Source of the DNA: an uncultured Candidatus Pelagibacter sp.
GTDB taxonomy: Bacteria; Pseudomonadota; Alphaproteobacteria; Pelagibacterales; Pelagibacteraceae
Direction: 5' to 3'
Assembly (NCBI GenBank): GCA_905618895.1
Contig: CAJQTA010000044.1
Span: 1-50,912 of the forward strand
Length of the DNA: 50,912 nucleotides
Shown: in pieces, positions 18,411 through 26,000 of the stretch
Position numbering within the stretch: position 1 is the stretch's first letter
Layout of the letters: every line of letters begins with the position of its first letter
Made by a program: the position numbers and the translations under genes
The notes under the pieces: model-generated
What the model was told of the DNA's origin: nothing
The model's input: only the letters and a program-made list of their open reading frames with translations
The model's database searches: none

Positions 18411-19739
18411 TTATTTTTTATTCTTTATACCTGGTATCCAATTAGTACCAGCTAGGGGCACTCTAGCCATTGCAGCAGATTCAACTGTTAATGCACATAG
18501 ATCTTCAGGCTCCAAATTATGTAAATCATTTTTACCAGAAGCTCTAGCTATAGTTTGAGCTTCAAGTGTCATAACTTTTAAATAGTTCGATAATCGTCTA
18601 CCACCAGCAACAGGATCAAAACGTTTCATTAATTCAGGATCTTGTGTTGTAATTCCCGCCGGGTCTTGCCCTTCATGCCAATCATCATAAGCTCCTGCTG
18701 TAGTACCTAATTTATTGTAATCTTTCTCCCACTTAGGATCATTATCACCCAATGCAATCATAGCAGCAGAGCCAATTGAAACTGCATCAGCACCAAGGGC
18801 CATTGCTTTGGCGACATCAGCTCCATTTCTAATTCCACCAGAAACTATCAATTGAACTTTTCTATGTTGATCTAGGTCTTGAAGAGCATCCACTGCAGGC
18901 CTAATACACGCTAAAGTAGGTTGGCCAACATTTTCAATAAACACCTCTTGTGTAGCTGCTGTTCCACCTTGCATACCATCTAGAACAACTACATCAGCTC
19001 CAGCTTTAACTGCTAAAGCAGTATCATAGTAAGGTCTTGCACCAGCAACTTTAATAAATATCGGAACTTTCCATCCAGTTATTTCTCTTAATTCTAGTAT
19101 CTTAATTTTTAAATCATCTGGACCTGTCCAATCAGGATGTCTACACGCAGATCTTTGATCTATTCCTTTTGGTAAAGTTCTCATTTCAGCAACACGATCG
19201 CTAATTTTTTGACCCAATAGCATTCCACCACCGCCAGGTTTAGCTCCTTGGCCTATAACAATTTCAATAGCATCTGCTTTTCTTAAATCATCTGGATTCA
19301 TCCCATACCTTGAAGGTAGAAGTTGGTAAATCAAATTTTTAGACTGTCCTCTTTCTTCAGTAGTCATTCCACCATCTCCAGTAGTTGTAGATGTTCCAGC
19401 CATGCTTGCTCCACGCCCCAAAGCCTCTTTAGCTCTACCTGACAATGCCCCAAAACTCATTCCAGCAATTGTGATAGGAATATCTAACTCTAAAGGTTTT
19501 TTTGCGTAACGAGTTCCTAAAGTTACTTTTGTATTACAAGTTTCTCTATATCCCTCTAAAGGATATCTGGACATTGAAGCACCAAGAAAAAGTAAATCAT
19601 CGAAGTGAGGAAGTTTTCTTTTTGAACCACCACCTCTGATATCATAAATTCCAGTTTCAGCTGCTCGTCTTATTTCTGAATTTGTATACTTATCAAAAGT
19701 CCATGAAATACGGGGATGTGTTTTTTTATTGTCTGACAT
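18411..19739 (-). CDS. mgsC: N-methylglutamate synthase FMN-subunit-like protein (MgsC/GlxD), lacks Fe-S cysteines
   Basis: The 442-aa protein matches the FMN/synthase domain of glutamate synthase: AGMSFGALSGRAKEALGRGA, QGAKPGGGGMLLGQKI, LDGMQGGTAATQEV and VSGGIRNGADVAKAMALGAD. Where the longer paralogue has DCYHCHTGRCPVG, this one has GAYDDWHEGQDPAG, so all three cysteines of the expected 3Fe-4S site are absent. In the methylamine pathway it would form the catalytic core that makes N-methylglutamate. It starts 2 bases after mgsB and lies 44 bases before gmaS. Confidence 0.8.
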   Translation of the reverse strand: MSDNKKTHPRISWTFDKYTNSEIRRAAETGIYDIRGGGSKRKLPHFDDLLFLGASMSRYPLEGYRETCNTKVTLGTRYAKKPLELDIPITIAGMSFGALSGRAKEALGRGASMAGTSTTTGDGGMTTEERGQSKNLIYQLLPSRYGMNPDDLRKADAIEIVIGQGAKPGGGGMLLGQKISDRVAEMRTLPKGIDQRSACRHPDWTGPDDLKIKILELREITGWKVPIFIKVAGARPYYDTALAVKAGADVVVLDGMQGGTAATQEVFIENVGQPTLACIRPAVDALQDLDQHRKVQLIVSGGIRNGADVAKAMALGADAVSIGSAAMIALGDNDPKWEKDYNKLGTTAGAYDDWHEGQDPAGITTQDPELMKRFDPVAGGRRLSNYLKVMTLEAQTIARASGKNDLHNLEPEDLCALTVESAAMARVPLAGTNWIPGIKNKK

Positions 19740-19741
19740 TG

Positions 19742-20425
19742 TTAGTAACTTGATACGTTATCAATATTAAAATTATATAGCTTTCTTGCTGAACCATACC
19801 TTTTAAAATTATCTGGTTTAATATTCTTTATTTCACTTTTTTTTAAAAGGTTAGAGATCTTATCTAAATGTTTTTTTTCCATTTTCTTTTCTATACAGTC
19901 AGCACCTAATGATTTAACAGAACCTTTAACAAATATATCTGCTTCGTAAAGACTATCTCCCAATGCCTCCCCCGCATCACCACAAACTACCATAGTTCCA
20001 GACTGAGCCATAAAAGCAGACATATGTCCCACTGAACCTTTAACTACAATGTCAATACCTTTCATTGAAATGCCACATCGAGAACTAGCATCTCCATCAA
20101 TTATAAGCAAACCACCATGAGCAGTAGCACCAGCGGATTGTGAGGCATTACCCTTTACATGAACAGTTCCAGACATCATATTTTCAGCCACACCTGTTCC
20201 AACATTTCCATCTATGGTTAGATAAGCTTTTTGATTCATTCCGCCACAATAATAACCGACATGTCCTTTGATTAAAACTTTCATTTCCTGGTTCAATCCC
20301 GCACATAATGCGTGACTTCCTTCAGGATTTATAATTACAAAATCTCTATCATTTTTTTTATTATCTAAATTTTGCAAAGTATTATTAATTTCTCTTAATT
20401 TTTTTTTCTTTAAATCTAATTTCAT
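19742..20425 (-). CDS. mgsB: N-methylglutamate synthase beta-helix subunit (GXGXG domain, MgsB/GlxC)
   Basis: The protein is made of the right-handed beta-helix repeats of the glutamate-synthase C-terminal domain: GHVGYYCGGM, GNVGTGVAENMMSG, GNASQSAGATAHGG, GSVGHMSAFMAQSG and GDAGEALGDSLYEAD. These place a structural subunit between MgsA and MgsC. The track start at 20437 is TTG. I prefer the ATG at 20425, which overlaps the mgsA stop as TAATG and is typical of coupled translation here; this gives about 227 aa. The Lys-rich N-terminus (MKLDLKKKKLR) has no obvious role. Confidence 0.8.
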   Translation of the reverse strand: MKLDLKKKKLREINNTLQNLDNKKNDRDFVIINPEGSHALCAGLNQEMKVLIKGHVGYYCGGMNQKAYLTIDGNVGTGVAENMMSGTVHVKGNASQSAGATAHGGLLIIDGDASSRCGISMKGIDIVVKGSVGHMSAFMAQSGTMVVCGDAGEALGDSLYEADIFVKGSVKSLGADCIEKKMEKKHLDKISNLLKKSEIKNIKPDNFKRYGSARKLYNFNIDNVSSY

Positions 20426-21309
20426 TATTTTCCCCAAGAATAGACAATACCAGGTTCAGGTTCAAAAATTTTTGCATTATTTACATCTGGTAAATGTGCC
20501 ATTGCTTGAAACTCTGATGCTATTGCAACATAGTTTTTTGTTTCTGCTATTACTGCAGGTTTACATGCTATTTCATCTCTGACAACTGCAAATCCTTTTC
20601 TAGTCCCTGCAATAAATGTGTAAAAACCATCTAAATCTTTAAGAGCAGAAGTAAGGGTGTCTTTTAAGGATTTATTATTTGATAAGCTGTTAGAGACATA
20701 TCCTGCGGCAACTTCAGTGTCATTTTCAGAATTGAAGGTATTACCTTTTTTAGTAAGTTTTCTTCTTAAATTATTATGATTTGATAAAGAACCATTGTGA
20801 ACCAAACATTCATCTTCCCCAGTAGAGTAGGGATGAGATCCATTTGTAGTGATTGCACTTTCTGTGGCCATTCTAGTATGACCTATTCCATGTGTTCCAC
20901 TAAAACTATCTAACTTAAATTTTTTAACCACATCTTTAGGGTTACCAACTTGTTTAAATATCTCTATTGAACGCCCATATCCAACTATTGATACTTTAGG
21001 AAAATTTGAATTTATTATTTCAATTACTTTTTTTGGTTGTTTCTGAGTTTTAAGAATTACATGATCAGAAATTTGATTTAACTTAGCTTTTTTGATCTTT
21101 TTAGATATTTCTTTTTTAAATTTATTAAAGTTTAAATCATTAATACATAAAGAAAATTTATACATTTTTTTACTTTCATCTTTATATATAGCAAAACCAG
21201 CACTATCAGGTCCACGAGACTCCATGTTGTTTAGCATTACAGATAAAAGTTTACCTAAATTTTTTTCAAATTTTTTTGTTTTTAAGTAGATACCAACAAT
21301 TCCACACAT
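20425..21309 (-). CDS. mgsA: N-methylglutamate synthase amidotransferase-like subunit (class II GATase, MgsA/GlxB)
   Basis: The 294-aa protein begins MCGIVGIY, so after Met removal Cys2 is the Ntn nucleophile of class II glutamine amidotransferases. TRMATESAITTNGSHPYS, CLVHNGSLSNHNNL and NSENDTEVAAGYV complete the glutaminase site. In the pathway it would release methylamine from gamma-glutamylmethylamide and channel it to MgsC. It is the first gene of the short module, with a 50-aa membrane ORF only 11 bases upstream. No Shine-Dalgarno is evident before its ATG, unlike the long paralogue. Confidence 0.8.
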   Translation of the reverse strand: MCGIVGIYLKTKKFEKNLGKLLSVMLNNMESRGPDSAGFAIYKDESKKMYKFSLCINDLNFNKFKKEISKKIKKAKLNQISDHVILKTQKQPKKVIEIINSNFPKVSIVGYGRSIEIFKQVGNPKDVVKKFKLDSFSGTHGIGHTRMATESAITTNGSHPYSTGEDECLVHNGSLSNHNNLRRKLTKKGNTFNSENDTEVAAGYVSNSLSNNKSLKDTLTSALKDLDGFYTFIAGTRKGFAVVRDEIACKPAVIAETKNYVAIASEFQAMAHLPDVNNAKIFEPEPGIVYSWGK

Positions 21310-21320
21310 AGTTTTTAGGT

Positions 21321-21473
21321 TTATTTTATTAAAGATATTAAGAAATCTTTATAGTAGATAAAATTACCTACCACAATGATGATAATAGCAGCTATTACAC
21401 CATACTTAGCTTTTGGAAAAACAACACCTCTTAGTTTACTGGGTCTAAGTTCTTCGTTGTTATTTTCAGTCAT
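21321..21473 (-). CDS. 50-aa single-pass membrane protein (not in ORF track), function unknown
   Basis: Reading the minus strand from ATG at 21473 gives an uninterrupted 50-codon ORF ending in TAA at 21321. It has an acidic, charged N-terminus (MTENNNEELRPSK), one strong hydrophobic segment (YGVIAAIIIIVVGNFIYY, residues about 24-41) and a short Lys-ended tail. It occupies almost all of the 21310-21473 gap, 11 bases before mgsA and just after the terminator that closes the amt unit. That fit argues for a real gene. It could be a partner for the transporter or module, but nothing in the sequence names its function. Confidence 0.65.
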   Translation of the reverse strand: MTENNNEELRPSKLRGVVFPKAKYGVIAAIIIIVVGNFIYYKDFLISLIK

Positions 21474-21487
21474 AATTCTTTATTTTT

Positions 21488-21530
21488 ATAAAAAAAAAGG
21501 GCGCCACAAACAAGTAGCGCCCAAATTTTT
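21488..21530 (-). terminator. Rho-independent terminator after amt/74-aa gene (nearly bidirectional)
   Basis: GGGCGC (21499-21504) pairs with GCGCCC (21517-21522) around a 12-base loop, a rare GC-rich stem in this A/T-rich DNA. On the minus strand it is followed by a run of about 11 bases that are nearly all U in the transcript (plus-strand A tract 21488-21498). The other side has AAATTTTT, so a plus-strand transcript would also meet a U tract. It sits 17 bases after the stop of the 74-aa gene. Confidence 0.9.
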
Positions 21531-21538
21531 AATTTATA

Positions 21539-21763
21539 TTACCATTCGGTAACATTGCTTTTGTGATCATTAGCACCATGTCTTTTCCTAGCTAATCTTG
21601 AAAGCTTTTCACTTTCTGACTTGTTAGTAACGACATGCCAGCCAATCCAAAAAACTACACCAAGAATAACCAGCAAAGTTTCAGTGGATCCTGCTCCCGG
21701 GTAAACTGCTCCGACAACTTCTTCAGCACTTAAATGATCTATCCAGTTTGTAACTGTAGCCAT
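21539..21763 (-). CDS. 74-aa single-pass membrane protein, co-transcribed with amt
   Basis: The small protein has a polar N-terminus (MATVTNWIDHLSAEEVV), one hydrophobic segment (TLLVILGVVFWIGWHVV, about residues 29-45) and a basic, polar C-terminus. Its ATG lies 12 bases after the amt stop. The Shine-Dalgarno TAAAGGAG overlaps that stop codon, so translation is probably coupled to amt. A strong terminator follows directly. I recognise no family. Location suggests an accessory or regulatory partner of the Amt transporter, which is inference. Confidence 0.75.
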   Translation of the reverse strand: MATVTNWIDHLSAEEVVGAVYPGAGSTETLLVILGVVFWIGWHVVTNKSESEKLSRLARKRHGANDHKSNVTEW

Positions 21764-21775
21764 ATATTTTCTCCT

Positions 21776-23176
21776 TTACCTAGTTGAAGAGGCGACTGCT
21801 TTTTCAGCATCTCTATCGTCCTCCATCATTTCATAGTCTAGTCCAGCTATTTCTACTTCACGTGGTATTCTTAATTTACCAAATCCGTTTAGTATTTTAG
21901 CTATGACATACCCTGGTAACATTCCAAGAACACCAAACATTATAATTGCTCCAAGGAATTGTCCCAGTGGGTTGATTGATGCATAAGTTGATCCGTCCCA
22001 CATAGCTCCAACACTGTATCCAGATGAAGGATAGCCATTCAAAACAAATCCACAAATTACAAGTCCAGCAAATCCAGCATAACCATGTACTGCTACTGCA
22101 CCAACTGCATCATCGATTTTGAACTTACGTTCAACCCAATAATGCATTTTATATGCAATAACAACACCGATCGCACCAATAAGCATTGCTTGTATCGGAT
22201 GATACAAATCATTACCTGCAGATGCACAGATGATGCCAGCCAGTCCACTTGAGTAAGTCCAGAAAGGATCACCTTTGGCGACCACGTATCCAGCCAATAA
22301 TCCACCTGATAGTGACATCAGGAAGTTATAGGTTATTCCACTCAGTGTGGTTGGAGTTACATATATGTTTGTTGCTGTCCAGTATGTTACACCTTCCATT
22401 CCATACTCAGGTCCAAGATCAAATATCGGAATATTACATGCCGCATAAAATCCCCAGAAACCAGTATAGATTAAAAATAATCCAACTGTTACTAGCCATG
22501 GGTTTCTTGGTCCTATATTTCTTGGCTCACCACTTGATGAGAATTTTCCAATTCTAGGTCCTAAAACGATTAGAACACCTAAAGCAAATCCACCTGCAAT
22601 TGCGTGAATTACTCCTGATGCATAAGCGTCATGATATCCTAAAATCTTGAGCATCCATCCATCAAAATGCCATCCCCAAGCAGCGTCAATTACCCAGAAA
22701 AATGAACCTATTGCAATTGCTAAAATACCAAATGCAAAAGTTGTAATTCTTTCAATGATTGCTCCAGAAACGATAGAAGCAGCTGTCCATGAAAATAGTA
22801 AGAATGCAGCCCAGAATACTCCACTTATGTGGTCACCTAAGTTAACCGCCATAAATTCAGAGTTAGCCAAATACCATTTTGCACTAAAAGTACTTTCGTC
22901 AGTAATTAGTGCAGCACTCTCATTCATTATTGATGGTGCTATTCCCGGTCCTGTTGGGAATGCCCAGTAAATCCACCAACCAAAGAAAAACCAAGTTACC
23001 GTTACTAACGGTATTACCATGGTATTTTTCATTAAAGTATGTTGGTGATGCTTATAACGTGAAGCTCCAACTTCATACATACAGAACCCGACGTGAATCA
23101 AGAACATTAATACTACTGTTACCCAGTAATAAAATTCTGTAAATATAACTGTAAGAGCACCTAATTGGTCAGTCAT
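21776..23176 (-). CDS. amtB: Ammonium (methylammonium) transporter, Amt family
   Basis: The 466-aa protein is strongly hydrophobic, with about 11 membrane segments. Conserved Amt-type stretches include GVFWAAFLLFSWTAASIVSGAIIERI, SGVIHAIAGGFALGVLIV and VAVHGYAGFAGLVICGFVLNG, which contain the conserved pore-region His residues. Amt proteins move ammonium, and many accept methylammonium. Placement between two glutamine-synthetase/glutamate-synthase-like modules fits uptake or recapture of ammonia or methylamine. The ATG has one of the strongest Shine-Dalgarno sequences in the window. The 125-base leader upstream contains only weak hairpins. Confidence 0.92.
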   Translation of the reverse strand: MTDQLGALTVIFTEFYYWVTVVLMFLIHVGFCMYEVGASRYKHHQHTLMKNTMVIPLVTVTWFFFGWWIYWAFPTGPGIAPSIMNESAALITDESTFSAKWYLANSEFMAVNLGDHISGVFWAAFLLFSWTAASIVSGAIIERITTFAFGILAIAIGSFFWVIDAAWGWHFDGWMLKILGYHDAYASGVIHAIAGGFALGVLIVLGPRIGKFSSSGEPRNIGPRNPWLVTVGLFLIYTGFWGFYAACNIPIFDLGPEYGMEGVTYWTATNIYVTPTTLSGITYNFLMSLSGGLLAGYVVAKGDPFWTYSSGLAGIICASAGNDLYHPIQAMLIGAIGVVIAYKMHYWVERKFKIDDAVGAVAVHGYAGFAGLVICGFVLNGYPSSGYSVGAMWDGSTYASINPLGQFLGAIIMFGVLGMLPGYVIAKILNGFGKLRIPREVEIAGLDYEMMEDDRDAEKAVASSTR

Positions 23177-23178
23177 AA

Positions 23179-23189
23179 TCTCTCTCCTT
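23179..23189 (-). promoter_or_regulatory. Strong Shine-Dalgarno AAGGAGAGAGA for amt
   Basis: On the minus strand AAGGAGAGAGATT runs directly into the ATG, with GGAG 7 bases from the start. The same A[AG]GGAGAGA string precedes tmoX, tmm, the long glnT-like gene and its glxB partner, whereas most genes here have no clear Shine-Dalgarno. Confidence 0.8.
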
Positions 23190-23301
23190 ATTAGTTTTTG
23201 AAAGACTATAAAATTTATACAGGTGTGACAAACTATTCATTGATTAAAAAACCCTGTAATCACGACAGTTTTTAAAAATTACTCAACTCTAGAGTGAAGT
23301 G

Positions 23302-23712
23302 TTAAAATTTTAAGTATGCTTTTTTCAAATCAACAAGAGGGTGTTTTGGAGACATTTGGAACTTAACTAAAAGCTCTCTTGCGATCATGTCTCTATCTTG
23401 TTGGTTGTCAGGTAGTTTGATTGATTTTGGAATAGTTACCCAACCATTAGCATTTCTACAAAATACAGCCGGTCTATCTTCTTCATAACCCATATGAACA
23501 TCTTCTAACCAGTTGAGATCATCCCATCCCATGGCTTCAACATATTTTTTCAAGAATGGAGTTATTTTTTTATAATCAGGTAATAGATTAACATCATATC
23601 TATAACCGATATGCTGTCCAATCATTTTTTCTCTAGCAGTCTCTTTAGATTTACCACCTAGTATTATTTTCTTTTCTTTTTTAAATTTTGTTTTTGTTTT
23701 TTTCTTAACCAT
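23302..23712 (-). CDS. 136-aa conserved-looking protein between glxD-like and amt, function unknown
   Basis: The N-terminus is extremely basic (MVKKKTKTKFKKEKKIILGG), much like the start of the GlxD-like protein encoded just upstream. The rest looks like a compact globular domain, with WDDLNWLEDVHMGYEEDRPAVF and ANGWVTIPKSIKLPDN, without signal peptide or membrane segment. The gene starts 9 bases after glxD with an AAGGGG-type ribosome site and is followed by the 125-base gap before amt. I do not recognise the family. Position suggests an extra subunit or helper of the long GlxBCD module. Confidence 0.7.
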   Translation of the reverse strand: MVKKKTKTKFKKEKKIILGGKSKETAREKMIGQHIGYRYDVNLLPDYKKITPFLKKYVEAMGWDDLNWLEDVHMGYEEDRPAVFCRNANGWVTIPKSIKLPDNQQDRDMIARELLVKFQMSPKHPLVDLKKAYLKF

Positions 23713-23721
23713 AAATACCCC

Positions 23722-25146
23722 TTATATTTTATGAAAGTTATCTACACCAACTGTGTAGTTGGTCCCTGTTAAAGGAACTTTAGCTAACGCTGAAGCTTCC
23801 ATTGTTAAAGCAGCTAAATCTTCAGGCTCTAAAGAGTGAATGTTAGTTTTACCACAAGCTCTTGCTAAAAGTTGAGCCTCCAATGTCATTGCATGTAAGT
23901 AGTTGTAAACTCTTAAAGCAGCATCATCAGGGTTTAATCTAGATCTTAATTTAGGATCTTGTGTAGCAACACCAACTGGACAACGTCCAGTATGGCAGTG
24001 GTAACAGTCACCAGCTTTAACACCCATTTCTTTTTCAAAGTTTGCTTCTGGTATATCTTTGTTACAGTTCAAAGCTATTAAAGCACCAGTTCCAATTGCT
24101 ATTGCGTCAGCACCTAGTGCCAAAGCTTTCGCCATATCTGCACCGTCTCTAACACCACCTGCATAAATTAAAGTTACTTGTCCAGTTTTACCAACATCAT
24201 CAATAGCTCTTCTTGCTTCTCTGATTGCAGCAATTCCTGGAATACCAGTATTTGCAGCAGCTATGTGAGGACCTGCTCCAGTCGAACCTTCCATACCATC
24301 TAAAAAGATTGAGTCAGGATTACATTTTGCAGCCATACGAACATCATCATAAACTTTTGATGCACCTAGTTTTAATTGAATGGGTACTTTATTTTTTGTT
24401 AACTGTCTTAATTCTTCAACTTTTAGAGCTAAATCATCTGGACCTAACCAGTCAGGATGTCTTGCTGGAGATCTTTGATCAATACCAGATGGTAGAGATC
24501 TCATTTCTGCAACTTGATCAGTAACCTTTTGACCCATTAAATGTCCACCCATTCCAACTTTTTGTCCTTGACCAATAAATACCTCGATTGCATCAGCAAG
24601 TTGAGCGTGATGGGGGTTAAAGCCATATCTTGATTGAATACATTGGTAATACCATTTTTCAGAATATCTTCTTTCATCTGGAATCATTCCACCTTCACCA
24701 GAACATGTAGCACTTCCAGCCATTGTTGCTCCTCTTGCTAAAGCAGTTTTTGCTTCATAAGAAAGTGCACCAAAACTCATACCCGTAACATATACTGGTA
24801 TATCTAACTCAATTGGGTTTTCACAATTTGGTCCAATTATAGTTTTTGTTTCACATTTCTCTCTATAACCTTCGATCACAAACCTTGTAAGAGTACCTGG
24901 TAAGAAAACTAAATCATCAAATGTTGGAATTTTTTTCATTAATGCCATTCCACGCATTCTGTATCTCCCAAGCTGAGCTTTAATATGAATGTCGTCTATA
25001 ACTTCAGGGGTAAAAATAGCATTATGACCTAATAGACTTTTATTTCTTTTTCCTTCTTCATGCACATGAACGTCAGCTTTTCCACCAACATTACCGTTTG
25101 TTTTTTTTAATTTTTTTCCGTTTTTTTTAGTTTTCTTTTTAGCCAT
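23722..25146 (-). CDS. glxD: Glutamate-synthase FMN/Fe-S domain protein (GlxD-like), long paralogue
   Basis: The 474-aa protein is the FMN and 3Fe-4S domain of glutamate synthase as a separate subunit. TGMSFGALSYEAKTALARGA, GQGQKVGMGGHLMGQKV, LDGMEGSTGAGPH and AGGVRDGADMAKALALGAD are conserved. DCYHCHTGRCPVGVATQ keeps the cysteine cluster that the short paralogue has lost. It has an added Lys-rich N-terminal extension of about 20 residues (MAKKKTKKNGKKLKK). The ATG overlaps the glxC stop as TAATG and is preceded by AAAGGAG. It probably makes glutamate or a substituted glutamate from an amidotransferase-released amine. Confidence 0.85.
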   Translation of the reverse strand: MAKKKTKKNGKKLKKTNGNVGGKADVHVHEEGKRNKSLLGHNAIFTPEVIDDIHIKAQLGRYRMRGMALMKKIPTFDDLVFLPGTLTRFVIEGYREKCETKTIIGPNCENPIELDIPVYVTGMSFGALSYEAKTALARGATMAGSATCSGEGGMIPDERRYSEKWYYQCIQSRYGFNPHHAQLADAIEVFIGQGQKVGMGGHLMGQKVTDQVAEMRSLPSGIDQRSPARHPDWLGPDDLALKVEELRQLTKNKVPIQLKLGASKVYDDVRMAAKCNPDSIFLDGMEGSTGAGPHIAAANTGIPGIAAIREARRAIDDVGKTGQVTLIYAGGVRDGADMAKALALGADAIAIGTGALIALNCNKDIPEANFEKEMGVKAGDCYHCHTGRCPVGVATQDPKLRSRLNPDDAALRVYNYLHAMTLEAQLLARACGKTNIHSLEPEDLAALTMEASALAKVPLTGTNYTVGVDNFHKI

Positions 25147-26000
25147 TATATAGCTCCTTTCTTTTCATGAGGTTCTAAATTATCATAATTCCAAAGTTTT
25201 TTCCCTGCGACTATTTTTGTCATTTTACTGACGTCAAATTTTTCACCAATTTCTGCGACTTTTAATTTTCTTTTTAACCAGTCTTGGTCACTATCGGTTA
25301 GATCAGAAGGAACTGCGTCACTTCCAAAAGAACCAATTTTACCGCCTATAAATATTGTTCCATCATACATTGAGTCTCCTAAATTTATTCCAACATCACC
25401 TAGAATAATTATTCTTCCTCTTTGCATCATAAAACCAGTAAATGCTCCAGCATCACCACCAACAATAATAGTTCCACCCTTCATATCAATACCAGTTCTA
25501 GCACCAACACTACCTTTACAAATTAAATCTCCACCTCTAATAGCTGCACCAAAACAAGACCCAGCATTTTTTTCTATAACAACTTTTCCAGCCATTAAGT
25601 TTTCTGCACAAGACCAACCAACTCTACCATTAATTCTTACAGTAGGTCCATCGCAAGATCCCATACCAAAATAGCCTAAACTTCCTTCAAAAATTAAATT
25701 TAGTTTATTTAAAATACCAACACCTAAGCTATGCTTTCCTTGAGGGTTTTTGATTACGATTGTTCCAAAACCTTGGCTCATTAAATTATCTATCTCTTTA
25801 TTAGCTTCTGGAGCTGTCATTTCTTTAACATCTAGCTCTGTTCTTTTATTAAAATCTACATCGTAAGTGCCAAAATAATAAAGGTTTTCACCTTCATCAG
25901 GATTAAAAAACTTTTGTTGAGTTCTTCCTGTCAAAACTTCTGAGTGCATACCCATTGATTGGGACTTTGTTTTTTTTTCTGTAGCCTTTAAATTTGCCAT
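25146..26000 (-). CDS. glxC: Glutamate-synthase GXGXG beta-helix subunit (GlxC-like), long paralogue
   Basis: The 284-aa protein has an N-terminal extension of about 90 residues (including FNPDEGENLYYFGTYDVDF) absent from the shorter paralogue, then the GXGXG beta-helix: GSLGYFGMGSCDGPTVRING, GRVGWSCAENLMAG, GSVGARTGIDMKGG, GDAGAFTGFMMQRG and GDVGINLGDSMYDG. It would form the structural bridge between GlxB and GlxD. Start ATG 26000 overlaps the glxB end by 13 bases, and the stop overlaps the glxD start by one base. The whole module is thus translationally coupled. Confidence 0.85.
   Translation of the reverse strand: MANLKATEKKTKSQSMGMHSEVLTGRTQQKFFNPDEGENLYYFGTYDVDFNKRTELDVKEMTAPEANKEIDNLMSQGFGTIVIKNPQGKHSLGVGILNKLNLIFEGSLGYFGMGSCDGPTVRINGRVGWSCAENLMAGKVVIEKNAGSCFGAAIRGGDLICKGSVGARTGIDMKGGTIIVGGDAGAFTGFMMQRGRIIILGDVGINLGDSMYDGTIFIGGKIGSFGSDAVPSDLTDSDQDWLKRKLKVAEIGEKFDVSKMTKIVAGKKLWNYDNLEPHEKKGAI

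Noticed and set aside
22093-23142. Several ORFs of 70-107 aa in and opposite amt
   Set aside because: All are shadows of amt in other frames; none has a ribosome site or recognisable domain.
23177-23301. Riboswitch or attenuator in the 125-base gap upstream of amt
   Set aside because: Only weak hairpins (4-5 bp stems, such as CTGT/ACAG before a T tract) are visible; no known riboswitch pattern could be recognised by eye.
24225-24524. 99-aa Leu-rich plus-strand ORF opposite glxD
   Set aside because: Antisense shadow; the Leu/Gln-rich composition comes from the opposite-strand codons.
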